Origin: a bacterium
GTDB taxonomy: Bacteria; Desulfobacterota; Binatia; HRBIN30; CADEER01
DNA length: 64,000 nt
Direction: 5' to 3'
NCBI GenBank assembly: GCA_019637795.1
Contig: JAHBUY010000001.1
Coordinates: 579,001 to 643,000, forward strand
Position numbers and translations under genes: made by a program
Shown here: positions 23,309-32,257 of the stretch, in pieces
How positions within the stretch are numbered: the stretch's first letter is position 1
Layout of the letters: each line of letters opens with the position of its first letter
The notes under the pieces: generated by a model
Database searches by the model: none
What the model was told of the DNA's origin: nothing
The model's input: the letters and a program-made list of their open reading frames with translations, nothing else

Positions 23309-26300
23309 TCAGGCATTCTCCGACATCCGCTGACCTACAACCACGTCGGCCATCTGCTTGACCAGCGGTTCCATGCCGATCACGCGCACGCGCTGCCGGA
23401 AGTCCTCGCGGCCGAGCTGGGCGGCGAGCCTCCCGAGGAGCTCGTCGAGGAAGCTGCTGGAGGCGCTGCGGACGCCGGCGAAGTCGAGCAGTAGCGGGCC
23501 GTCGAGATCGGGAAGCAGGGCGAGGATCTTGCGGCGCAGGCGCTCGGCGGGCGGACGGGTGCCGGTGTTGCTGCACTGGGCGGCGATGCGGATGCCCTGG
23601 TCGGCGACGCGTTCGGCCTCGGCGTTGAGGAAGGACCATTCGGCGCCGCGCGCGATCCAGGTCTGCGAGAGATCGACGGGACGCTGGGTGTCGAGCGAGA
23701 ACGCGACGCCGGTCCCGGGTGACGGCGGAATCGCGGCGATCTCCTGCTCGACGCCGGCGGCGAAGCGGTAGAGCGCGTCGCCGCTCCAGATACGCATCTC
23801 GCCGCCGTTCTGGCGCACGATCTCGAGCGCGCCGGCCATGCCGTTTCCCTGGCCGACGTTCTGGTCGCGGGTGACGCCGCGCTGCAGCGCGGTCCGGATC
23901 GCCTCGGCGTGTGTCGCCACCGGATGGGCCGCCCCGAGCGACGCCTTGATGCCGCGCCCGACGTCGCAGATCGCGAACTCCAGCCGGTGCATCTGCGGGA
24001 AGTACTGCGCGCAGACTGCGCCCTCGGCCGGGCTCTCGGCGTGGATGAGGATGTTGTCGATGATCTCGTTCGCTGCCCACTCGACCGCGGGAACGAATGC
24101 ACGGGCGTTGTCGAACTGGTGCACGATCAGATCGCAGATGGCGTTCACGGCTTCGTACACGGCATCGCCGTCGGCAATCAGCTTCAACGGGATGAATCGA
24201 CCCGCCTCCGGCAGACGATGGCCATCCGGGAAGGTGATGCCGAGGTGCCGGAGCAGATCCATGCGCGCCGGATAGCCGAGCGCCTGGTCCGGGCCACGCA
24301 GCTCCAGGCGATGTTGCTGGGAGACATGCCAGCGCCCCCAGGTGCAGAGGAACGCCAGGGACGGCATCGGCAGGAAGGCGTCTCCGGGCACCTGCAGGAC
24401 GAGCCGGTCCCACGACGAGTCGAGTGCCCGACCACCGGCGAGCGCGCCGAGCAGCGGGCCGATGTCGCAACGTTGCGGCAACAGAATGAGCGGCGCCGCA
24501 TGATACTCGCCGGCGGGCTCCGCGACTCGAGGACTGGCGGCATCCTCCGAACCGAACGCCGGTGGCTGGTCATCAACGTACCAGGACGCGTCGTCGCGAA
24601 CCGCGCGTGCCCGATCCCTGCCCTCGACCATCCTGGCGATGCGCGCCACGTGGTAGATCATCTGATCGCGGTCATAGAGGTCGGTGGCCGCGATCTCGAC
24701 CACCTCGTAGCGCCGGCCCCGCAACGTCGTGCGGATCGCCTCGTCCCTGGCCTTCGTGCGCGGATTGCCGTGGATGTGCTCGCTCAGCCCGTCGAGGTAC
24801 ACACAGATCCCACGCTCGAGCTCGTCCTCGCCAGGGAAGAACACGTCGGGGCGCGTGCTCCCAAGCGGCAGACCGAGGTCGATCGGATGCTGCCATTCCC
24901 CCTCGGGCAGATGGGCACGGTTGAGCAGATCGCGCAGCCGGCGCTCGGCCGCGTTCACCGGAATCTCGGCGTGCTTCGGCGCCGAAGCAGGCAGCCGGGC
25001 GGGGATGACGTGCGCGAGCTCGAGCGCGCTTCCCCACTCGCCGATGAGCTGCGCGGCGACGTGCCGATTCAGGTGGCGGTGGAAGAAGGCGTTGCGGAAG
25101 GTCTGCAGGCAGTCGATGCACGATCGCTCGCACAGCGAGGGACACCCCTCCAGCACCGCGACCGCGGCGGCCACGACCTCGCCCCAGCGGGCGCAGGCCT
25201 GCTCCAGCAGACCGGAACCGCCGGGCATGGGATCGTAGAGCAGGCCATCGACCGCGTCCTCGCCGACCCGGCCGATGACCAGGACCTGCAGGTCCTCGCG
25301 CTCCATCTCGAGCACCCGGGTCATGCCGACGCGCAGCGCCTCGAGCACCGTGTAGGCTTCGCTCCGATCGGCACAGCCCTCGAGACTGAGGGCGTCGGCG
25401 ACGACGTCGGCGTAGAAGCCGACGGACGGCGGCGGCTTCCCGTAGCGCTCCTGCTCGCGCTGGGTGAAGTGCTTCAGCTCCGCCTGGGAGGCAAACGGCG
25501 AGCGCGACTGGCCGCTGACCAGCGACGTCGGGTACCCGAGCTGCTGCCGGCCGACGAGCTGGGCCGGCCCGATGTTGACGAGCCGCATGTAGACGTTGCG
25601 GCGGAAAGCCAACTGGCGTTCGCCCCAGCGGTACATCCGACCCGCGCTGTGTCGGCCCTGCTCGTACCCGTAGACGGCGACCGCGAGCTGGAACCGATAC
25701 TGCTCCTCGTCGTTGATGTGCGAGACGTGCGCGAGATCGACATCGCAGATCTCGACCGCATGCAGGCTTGGCCCGCCGATCGCCGCGACGCCGTCGCGCG
25801 CCACTCCCACCTCGGCGACCGCCTCGTGCGCCAGATCGAGATGAAATTCGAGCGGCTCGCTCGTCAGCAGATGGAACTGCCGCGGCACGAAGCGGCGGCC
25901 GTTGGCGTAGACGAGGTTGCCGGGAATGTACTCGCGCAACGCGACCGCCGACGGCCGCGGCAGCGGGTAGTCGCCCTCGGCACCGACGCTCGCCGGCACC
26001 AGCGCCATCCCGCGCACGGAGCCGGTATCGAGTCCGTAGCCGGGGAGGAACCCCTCGGCGGCCAGGACCCCATACGTATAGCGGTCGTCGAATCCCTCGG
26101 CCTCGGCACGGCGCCTCTGCCCGACGCCCTTCAGCCGCTTCACCATCTGGTCGCAGCGGCGGTACAGCGCGTCCTCGTCGCCGTCGAGCGTGCCGCGCAG
26201 CCGGCGCCGCTCGTCGAGCTTCGCCATCTGATCCATGCACCAGTCGAGGCGCCGGCGGATGGTGCGGATGACCCGCTCCAGCGCCGGCGCCATCTCGAGG

Positions 26301-29300
26301 ATGATCTGCCGCAGACGCTCCGGCTCGACCGCCTCGACGTCGTCGGCCGGCCAGGTGTCCCGGAAGATGCGCTGCGTCTCGCGCAACAGGTCGTCCGCAT
26401 GCTGCCGCACCACGGCATCGAGCGGCGACACGTCGAAGGGCGTCGTGCGCACCAGCTCGTTGGCGTCGAAGAGATACTCGCGCACCCACAGCGGCAACAC
26501 GCGTTCGAGCGCCGCGCCGATGCGGCCCCGCTCCGCTTCGGCAAGCGGCGAGCTCTCGCGGGACAACTGGTGCAGGCGCGTGATCACCGCCGCGTGCACG
26601 TGCTTGGCCAGCATCACCTCGTTCTTGAGATTGAAGCGCGGCGGATCGACACGCCCGCCGAGCAGCTTCATCGGCTCGGCGAAGTAGGCCCGATCGTGAC
26701 TCGCCGGGCGCGCGTAGGTGAGGTTCACCGCCAGGCGATGCCGCCGGCCGGCCCGGCCGACGCGCTGCCAGTAGTTGGCCGGCAGCGGCGGCACGTTGCG
26801 CAGCAGCACGGTATCCAGGCCGCCGATGTCCACGCCCATCTCCAGGGTCGGCGTGCACACCAGGGTGTTGATGGCCTCGCCGTCGCCCTTGAACAGGCGT
26901 TCGAGCTCCTCGCGCCGAGCGGTCGGCACCTGCGCCGTGTGCTCGGCGGGCAGGAGGAGCGCGAAGCGCTCGGCGAGGACCTGCAGATCGTAGTTGTCGG
27001 GGTCGTCCTTCTCCGGCTCGAGCGTGCCGCCGCAACCCCAGGCGAGGCAGCGCTCGTGCGGCGTCGGCCGCACCGCGGTCCGCCGGCAGCGCCGGCAGCG
27101 CCAGCGACCGCCGTGCGGCGCGATCAGCAGTCGATCGCCGTCGATCTGATGCGTTCCCGAGCAGTGCGGCAGGACCTTCCCTTGCGCTCCCTGCAGAGAG
27201 ACCGGCGCCAGGATCCCAACGGTCGTGAGCGCGTTCCACAGCTCTTCGAGAAAGCGCTCGACGTCGGCGGCGGGCACGCCGAACTCGCGGACCGCCCGGG
27301 CCACGAGCGTGCCCCTCGGCCCGATCCAGGCGCTCACCCGGGTCGGATCGTCCGTCGGTCCGCGGCGCAGTTTCAGCCCCTTGGGCACGGCGCGCAGCAG
27401 CGGCAGGTACCCGTTCTGGATCTCCGGCATGCCGTCTATCCAGAGGTGCGAGAACACGCGTTGCTCGCGATCGAGCAGTACCAGCAGCGACCGCCGCTGC
27501 TGATCGAGGACGGCGCCGATTCCATCCGCCAGGCGTTGTGGGTCGAGGTCGAGGCGCGAGGCCCAATCGCGTACGAACGGCAGCTCCGCGTCGAGGCCGA
27601 CGTAGTCGATACGGATGCGTCCCCACGGCTCGAGACCGAGGCGCTGCCGCGGTGCGGTGGCGAGCTCGCGCAGCACGGCGATGCGCAGGAACCGACGGCG
27701 CTCGCGCGCGTGCTCGAGGCCGACGGCCTCCTTGCGCGCCACGGCCCACACCTCGGGGATCAAGCCCCTCGACGTCTGATCGTCGGCATCCAACGTGCGA
27801 TCCAGATCGGCGACCAGATCGCCGATCGACACCGGGCCGCGCCCGATGCGCTCCGCCATGAGGGCGCGCAGCCGGAAACGCCGGGCGTGATCCGCCATCC
27901 ACCCGGCCTGGAAGGCGGCATCCTGGCGGTTGTCGGCGAAGATCAGCAGCCGCCGGCGTTCGGCGTGCTGGATCATGTTCTGCGCCAGCACATGCACGTC
28001 GGCCACGGTGACCGCTCGGACCGGGCGAGCGGGTTCCCGATACCCACCGCCTGCCGGTCTGCCGGTCTGTCCACACGCCAGGCAGCTCGTCAGATATCCG
28101 CCGTGATCGGGATGGTGCTCGACGGCGAGCAGGTGAACCAGCGCCTTCTCGCGCCCGCAGCCGTCGCAGCGCGGCCGATCGGCAGCGTGTATGGCGCCGC
28201 AGAAACGGCAGACCCACGCATCGTGCGCGCGCGCCGGCGGATCTTCCTCGTCCGTCACCAGCGCATCGACCAGCACCACCCGGCTGGCGCCGTCCAACGT
28301 CGCGTCGAGCGCCTTCCACACGGTGCGGTCCTCGATCGCCTCGCCGCCCTCGAGTCCCTTGGGAGTCACGCGCAGATCCGCGGCGTGGTGAACGAAGTAG
28401 TGTTGTCCGCATGCGCCGCAGGTGGTGACGGGGAAGCGGAAGAGTCGCGCTTCCGCGCCGTCGTCCTCCGCTTCCTCGGCGGCGGCTTCCGCTTCCTCGG
28501 CGGCGGCTTCCGCTTCGGCGGACAACCACAGCCGCGGACTCGGCGCTTCGGGTGGAAACGTGACCACCGCGCCGGCGACGCCGCTGACGAACGCGTGCAG
28601 CACCGGACGCAGGAGCGGACGCCCATCCCGGCGGGATGCGGCCCCGAGCGCCAGCCAGGCGAGAAGCTCTTCTTCGGCAAATGGACGACCCGCCGCCCGC
28701 GACAGCTCGCCGACGAGCGCGTCGAGGTCGCGAGGCCGCTGCAGGCTCTCCGCCAGCAGATAGCAGAGCTCGTTCGCGGTGAGCTGATCGTACAGCCGCT
28801 CAGGAACCGACTCGTCGGGACCGCCCGGCAGGGATTCACCCGTCAACCGCTCGTAGGCAGCGGAGAGCCGGAACCCGGAGCCGCCCTCGCCGTCCACGGC
28901 GGACAGGATCGCCTGCAGATGGTCCGCGACGTTCCCCTGCGGCGGCGTTGGCAGGCGACGCCGCGCAGCCCAGTCGTCGCGCTGGTACTCCTCGCCGACC
29001 AGGACCACCGCATCGGCGGGCACGCCGAAGAAGCGCGCGGCGAAGTCGCGTCCCGCCTCGACGCCGCGGTCGGCATCGACGAGCGTGGCCGAGGTGCCGA
29101 TGCAGACCGTGTCGGCAGCGCTGCGCCCGCAGAAGGTGCGCAGACGGCGGATCAGACAGGCCGTCTCGGCGCCGGCGGCGCCGGCGTGGGTGTGCGCCTC
29201 GTCGAACACCAGGAGCTCGAGCCTGGCGTCGTCGAACATCTCGATGTCGGCGCCGCGGGTCAGCAGCAGCTCGAGCTGCTTGACGTTGGTCAGCAGGATG

Positions 29301-29995
29301 CGCGGCGGCTGCTTCTGCATCTCCTCGCGCGAGCAGCGCTCCTCGCTGGGATGCACCGCCGTGGTTCGCCCCTCGGCGCGGGCGCGTGCGAGCGTCGCGA
29401 CGTAGTCGGCCTGCGAGGCTCCCGGACGCAGGCGCTCGCCGGTCACGTCAGCGGCGCGACGGGGCGTCTTGCCGACGTACATGCCGAACGGGATGCCGGT
29501 GCCGGCCAGCAGTTCGCGCAGACGGCCGAGCTGGTCCTCGGCGAGCGCGTTCATCGGATAGACGAACACGGCCACGATACCCGCGGCGGCGCCCTCATCG
29601 CGCAGTTGCAGGCAGCGACTGATCGTCGGATAGAGAAAGCACTCCGTCTTGCCGGACCCGGTACCGGTCGAGATCAGCGTCGTGCGCCCGCTGGCGATGG
29701 CGCGGATCGCCCGCTCCTGGTGCCCATACAGGTGTGGGAAGGGGATCAGGTTCGGCATGAAGGGGTGCAGCACGCCGTCGGCCACGAGGTCGCGCACCGC
29801 CGCGCCGGTGCGGAACGCCCGCGAGAGACTGACGTACGGCCCCTTGAGGAGCGGCGTCGCGCGCGTCCGCTCCAGCGAGAGCAGGTCGCGCAGTTGCCGG
29901 TAGAGGTCCGGATCGGCGAAGGCGTAGGTGGTCAACTGGTAGCGAAGGAAGTCGCCGACCACCTTCTCGGTGTAGAGGATCGGATTCAGCGGCAT
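23309..29995 (-). CDS. DEAH/DUF1998 helicase fused to HATPase and STAS-like domains
   Basis: This 2228-aa protein combines several modules. A superfamily-2 helicase has Walker A STGTGSGKTECFLYP (about residue 105), DEAH in VFDEAHTH (about 265), Cys clusters (CGACGQ, CRFCGA, CDGCGR, CLACGQ) and motif VI QRVGRAGRRHR (about 1077). A DUF1998 region follows with CPSLCERSCIDCLQ (about 1620). After a segment resembling a nuclease fold (LSEHIHGNPRTKARDEA, about 1740) comes a GHKL ATPase module: EIIDNILIH (about 1975), DVGRGIKASLG, GQGNGMAGAL. It ends with a STAS/DUF4325-like LLLDFAGVRSASSSFLDEL (about 2170). The start overlaps the AbiEii stop (TGATG). DUF1998 helicases are known in DISARM (DrmA/DrmB) and Druantia; the extra C-terminus is unusual. 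Confidence 0.85.
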   Translation of the reverse strand: MPLNPILYTEKVVGDFLRYQLTTYAFADPDLYRQLRDLLSLERTRATPLLKGPYVSLSRAFRTGAAVRDLVADGVLHPFMPNLIPFPHLYGHQERAIRAIASGRTTLISTGTGSGKTECFLYPTISRCLQLRDEGAAAGIVAVFVYPMNALAEDQLGRLRELLAGTGIPFGMYVGKTPRRAADVTGERLRPGASQADYVATLARARAEGRTTAVHPSEERCSREEMQKQPPRILLTNVKQLELLLTRGADIEMFDDARLELLVFDEAHTHAGAAGAETACLIRRLRTFCGRSAADTVCIGTSATLVDADRGVEAGRDFAARFFGVPADAVVLVGEEYQRDDWAARRRLPTPPQGNVADHLQAILSAVDGEGGSGFRLSAAYERLTGESLPGGPDESVPERLYDQLTANELCYLLAESLQRPRDLDALVGELSRAAGRPFAEEELLAWLALGAASRRDGRPLLRPVLHAFVSGVAGAVVTFPPEAPSPRLWLSAEAEAAAEEAEAAAEEAEDDGAEARLFRFPVTTCGACGQHYFVHHAADLRVTPKGLEGGEAIEDRTVWKALDATLDGASRVVLVDALVTDEEDPPARAHDAWVCRFCGAIHAADRPRCDGCGREKALVHLLAVEHHPDHGGYLTSCLACGQTGRPAGGGYREPARPVRAVTVADVHVLAQNMIQHAERRRLLIFADNRQDAAFQAGWMADHARRFRLRALMAERIGRGPVSIGDLVADLDRTLDADDQTSRGLIPEVWAVARKEAVGLEHARERRRFLRIAVLRELATAPRQRLGLEPWGRIRIDYVGLDAELPFVRDWASRLDLDPQRLADGIGAVLDQQRRSLLVLLDREQRVFSHLWIDGMPEIQNGYLPLLRAVPKGLKLRRGPTDDPTRVSAWIGPRGTLVARAVREFGVPAADVERFLEELWNALTTVGILAPVSLQGAQGKVLPHCSGTHQIDGDRLLIAPHGGRWRCRRCRRTAVRPTPHERCLAWGCGGTLEPEKDDPDNYDLQVLAERFALLLPAEHTAQVPTARREELERLFKGDGEAINTLVCTPTLEMGVDIGGLDTVLLRNVPPLPANYWQRVGRAGRRHRLAVNLTYARPASHDRAYFAEPMKLLGGRVDPPRFNLKNEVMLAKHVHAAVITRLHQLSRESSPLAEAERGRIGAALERVLPLWVREYLFDANELVRTTPFDVSPLDAVVRQHADDLLRETQRIFRDTWPADDVEAVEPERLRQIILEMAPALERVIRTIRRRLDWCMDQMAKLDERRRLRGTLDGDEDALYRRCDQMVKRLKGVGQRRRAEAEGFDDRYTYGVLAAEGFLPGYGLDTGSVRGMALVPASVGAEGDYPLPRPSAVALREYIPGNLVYANGRRFVPRQFHLLTSEPLEFHLDLAHEAVAEVGVARDGVAAIGGPSLHAVEICDVDLAHVSHINDEEQYRFQLAVAVYGYEQGRHSAGRMYRWGERQLAFRRNVYMRLVNIGPAQLVGRQQLGYPTSLVSGQSRSPFASQAELKHFTQREQERYGKPPPSVGFYADVVADALSLEGCADRSEAYTVLEALRVGMTRVLEMEREDLQVLVIGRVGEDAVDGLLYDPMPGGSGLLEQACARWGEVVAAAVAVLEGCPSLCERSCIDCLQTFRNAFFHRHLNRHVAAQLIGEWGSALELAHVIPARLPASAPKHAEIPVNAAERRLRDLLNRAHLPEGEWQHPIDLGLPLGSTRPDVFFPGEDELERGICVYLDGLSEHIHGNPRTKARDEAIRTTLRGRRYEVVEIAATDLYDRDQMIYHVARIARMVEGRDRARAVRDDASWYVDDQPPAFGSEDAASPRVAEPAGEYHAAPLILLPQRCDIGPLLGALAGGRALDSSWDRLVLQVPGDAFLPMPSLAFLCTWGRWHVSQQHRLELRGPDQALGYPARMDLLRHLGITFPDGHRLPEAGRFIPLKLIADGDAVYEAVNAICDLIVHQFDNARAFVPAVEWAANEIIDNILIHAESPAEGAVCAQYFPQMHRLEFAICDVGRGIKASLGAAHPVATHAEAIRTALQRGVTRDQNVGQGNGMAGALEIVRQNGGEMRIWSGDALYRFAAGVEQEIAAIPPSPGTGVAFSLDTQRPVDLSQTWIARGAEWSFLNAEAERVADQGIRIAAQCSNTGTRPPAERLRRKILALLPDLDGPLLLDFAGVRSASSSFLDELLGRLAAQLGREDFRQRVRVIGMEPLVKQMADVVVGQRMSENA
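28470..28520. repeat. 21-bp tandem repeat inside the giant helicase gene
   Basis: Two full 21-bp units (28470-28490 and 28491-28511) and a partial third encode an Ala/Glu-rich linker (EAEAAAEEAEAAAEEAEDD). Unit number does not change the frame, so length variation between strains is possible. Confidence 0.8.
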
Positions 29996-30954
29996 CAGCG
30001 TCTCTCGTTCCAGCGACGGGCGTTGTCCGCTTTCCACACCAGTACCGGATGCGAGCGCAGCCGGTCGGCCGTCTCCGGATCGTCCGGAAAGATCAACTCC
30101 GGGCGCAGCTCGCCTCGCTGGATGCGGTCGGTGAATTCGCGCTCTTCGGCCTCGAGTGTCAGCAGCGGTGCGATGACGTCCCAGCAGCGCTCCCGCAGCT
30201 CCGTCGCCGAGATGTGCTCGTCCCGGTTGAGCATGGGCGCGAGCTGCTCCTGCACCATCGCGGCGGTCACACGCTCCAGTCGTTCTCTCCCATAGCGATG
30301 CAGCGGGTGATCCAGCATCCCCGCCATGGCGACGAACAGCCTCCGGAAGCGGCGCCCGTGCCAGTCATCGCCGAGTAGGGTCGGCAGCCGCAGCGCATCG
30401 AACAGATCGCGCGGCAAGGCCCGCGCCATCAGCGCGCACAGCTTGCCGACTGCCAGCTCTTCCAGAGAAGCGATCGCGACCGATGGCTGCTCGTCCCCTT
30501 CGGGCTGCCAGAGCGAGCGCCGCGTCGGAGGAGAGAGCGATACGCGCATGAGGAAATTGAGATCGACCTCGATCCGATCGGGCGTTCCCGCGCTCGACGT
30601 GTACCGGAGGTGCAGCTTGCCGCCGGCGTGTTCCGGTTTCGACTCCTGGACGCGATACCCCTGGGCCGCCGCGATGGCGCGCACCGCGCGCTCCACCTCG
30701 GGACGTTCCGCCAGCATCGCGTCGCGCTCGACCGCGCCGACATAGTTGAAATCCAGATCGACCGACAGACGGCGCGGTGGTCCGAAGCAGAGATTCAGTG
30801 CCGTGCCGCCCTTCAGCACGAGGACACGCGAGAGCAGCGGATGACGCCCGACGTCGGCCGCGAAGGTTCCGAGTCGCACGACCTTCTCGAGCGTCTCGGC
30901 CGCGAACCCGCTGGTGGCGGCGAGTTGCTGGACGCGCTCCCGGCTAGGGTTCAT
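29995..30954 (-). CDS. abiEii: AbiEii-type nucleotidyltransferase toxin
   Basis: This 319-aa protein has the AbiEii/MenT fold signature: LVLKGGTALNL (about residue 46) and RLSVDLDFNYVG with the two metal-binding Asp residues. This family transfers nucleotides to tRNA ends or other targets and halts growth in infected cells. The stop overlaps the start of the giant helicase gene by one base, and the start is overlapped by the AbiEi gene by 11 bp. Such direct coupling to a helicase gene is not typical of a free-standing AbiE pair. Confidence 0.87.
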   Translation of the reverse strand: MNPSRERVQQLAATSGFAAETLEKVVRLGTFAADVGRHPLLSRVLVLKGGTALNLCFGPPRRLSVDLDFNYVGAVERDAMLAERPEVERAVRAIAAAQGYRVQESKPEHAGGKLHLRYTSSAGTPDRIEVDLNFLMRVSLSPPTRRSLWQPEGDEQPSVAIASLEELAVGKLCALMARALPRDLFDALRLPTLLGDDWHGRRFRRLFVAMAGMLDHPLHRYGRERLERVTAAMVQEQLAPMLNRDEHISATELRERCWDVIAPLLTLEAEEREFTDRIQRGELRPELIFPDDPETADRLRSHPVLVWKADNARRWNERR

Positions 30955-31738
30955 CGGGCTCCGCGCCGGCGACCAACGCCTCCGGCACGACCAGGTTCCA
31001 GCGCGCCACGAGGCGCCCGTGACCTCGTTCGGTATCGAGATAGTGCGGCGACTTGGGACGGTGCCGCTCCAGCTCGCTCAGGTACTCCGGCTGGACGAAG
31101 AACGTGCGGTGATAGCGCTCGAGAAACCATCCCACCGCCGCCCACAGCGCCTTGCGGCCGTATGTCGTCAGGACGTCACGCAGGAGGTCCAGGTCGAGCA
31201 CGCCGAACCCGGACGCGGAGTCGATGAGCTCGCCGAGGCCGCCGACGAGGTTTGGCTGCCAGAAGCCATCGACGAGCGTGCGCTCCGGTCCCGTGACCCG
31301 CAACCGACGACCGAGCCGATCGACCTCGCGCACTCCGAGATCCTCGCCGCGCTGCCGCACGAGCATGGTCGGATAGGGCACGAAGCGGAGAGTCACGCCT
31401 CCCACCACCGCTGGCGGTCGCCGCCGGCGCGTCAGCACGGTGCACTCATTCCAGTCGGAGTGCGCCGCTCCGAGCAGCTCGAGCGCGGCATGGTACGCGA
31501 AGACCGCATCGTCGCGCAGACTGGCGGCGACGAGATAGCGGTCGGCGGTGAACCCCGCGGATGCCACTCCCGGGGGCACGGCGGCATAGACGCCGTGCGC
31601 CACCTTCTTCACCAGGCCGCGTCGAGCAAAGTACTGGAGGCGGTCCAGGGCTCCTTTGCGGTTCCCGGGCGTCATACTCGCGACCGCCTCAGCGAGCGTG
31701 AACACGGGATGGGTACTCAGAAACGCCCTGCTTTCCAT
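30944..31738 (-). CDS. abiEi: AbiEi-type antitoxin
   Basis: This 264-aa protein has an N-terminal winged helix (VFTLAEAVASMTPGNRKGAL, then YFARRGLVKKVAHGVYAAVP) and the AbiEi C-terminal domain (GGVTLRFVPYP, PERTLVDGF). AbiEi proteins neutralise the toxin and repress their own promoter through inverted repeats. One such repeat lies 16 bp upstream. It is the first gene of an operon that continues into abiEii and the giant helicase. Confidence 0.86.
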   Translation of the reverse strand: MESRAFLSTHPVFTLAEAVASMTPGNRKGALDRLQYFARRGLVKKVAHGVYAAVPPGVASAGFTADRYLVAASLRDDAVFAYHAALELLGAAHSDWNECTVLTRRRRPPAVVGGVTLRFVPYPTMLVRQRGEDLGVREVDRLGRRLRVTGPERTLVDGFWQPNLVGGLGELIDSASGFGVLDLDLLRDVLTTYGRKALWAAVGWFLERYHRTFFVQPEYLSELERHRPKSPHYLDTERGHGRLVARWNLVVPEALVAGAEPDEP

Positions 31739-31753
31739 GAACTTGATGTTTTG

Positions 31754-31780
31754 CCGGAAAATACCGGGTTAATTCCGGTA
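31754..31780 (-). promoter_or_regulatory. Candidate operator and -10 region of the abiE operon
   Basis: TACCGG and CCGGTA (31762-31767 and 31775-31780) form an inverted repeat around a 7-bp centre. An overlapping CCGGAA/TTCCGG pair sits at 31754-31759 and 31773-31778. TATTTT on the minus strand (31757-31762) may be a -10. This fits AbiEi autoregulation but is inferred. Confidence 0.5.
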
Positions 31781-31915
31781 CTTCCAGACAAATCTCCAAG
31801 TCTCAGAACCCCCGCATTGTGACCCATAGTCCCTGGAAGCCAGATCCTCATTCGTGATGGCGCCGACATGCCTGTTCGCAGTCGCAGCTATTCCGCCTCC
31901 AGGGCGCGCCGGCGC

Positions 31916-32200
31916 TCAGAAGCATGTCCTGCACCTGGCCAACGGCTTCGCGAGCCTGGGGCCGACCTGTCGGCGCACTGCTTCCTCGTCGGTCCCACAC
32001 ACCTTCTCGGTTCTCGCGAGGTCGCCGTGATCAGGTCGGCGCCAGTTCGCGATGTGGGGACAGCCGACCCGGTGGAGCATCGCGGCATTCGGGCTGCGGA
32101 AATTGACGAAGAAGCCCTTCTGGTTGGTCTCGCACCAGCGCACGAACTCGTCGTGCGCGTTGCGATCGCTCGTCGAGTGAAAGGACGTGACAACGCTCAT
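31916..32200 (-). CDS. Small Cys/His-containing protein (94 aa)
   Basis: This short protein contains LHRVGCPHI, KVCG and a terminal CRTCF, so it may bind a metal ion. I do not recognise a named family, although similar short 'LHR.GCPH' proteins exist. The ATG at 32200 has an ideal GGAGG 7 nt upstream. It follows the giant DUF4011 helicase by 57 bp, so it is probably the last gene of that operon. Confidence 0.65.
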   Translation of the reverse strand: MSVVTSFHSTSDRNAHDEFVRWCETNQKGFFVNFRSPNAAMLHRVGCPHIANWRRPDHGDLARTEKVCGTDEEAVRRQVGPRLAKPLARCRTCF

Positions 32201-32257
32201 TGCTGATCCTCCAAGGAGACTCATCCGCCAATCGATCGCCGCGACCGCCGCGCCCGA

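Noticed and set aside
23909..30295. Very long open frame on the plus strand opposite the giant helicase (over 2100 codons)
   Set aside because: It is antisense to a gene with clear helicase motifs; its translation has no domain and is rich in Arg/Gln/His/Asp as expected for a GC-rich shadow.
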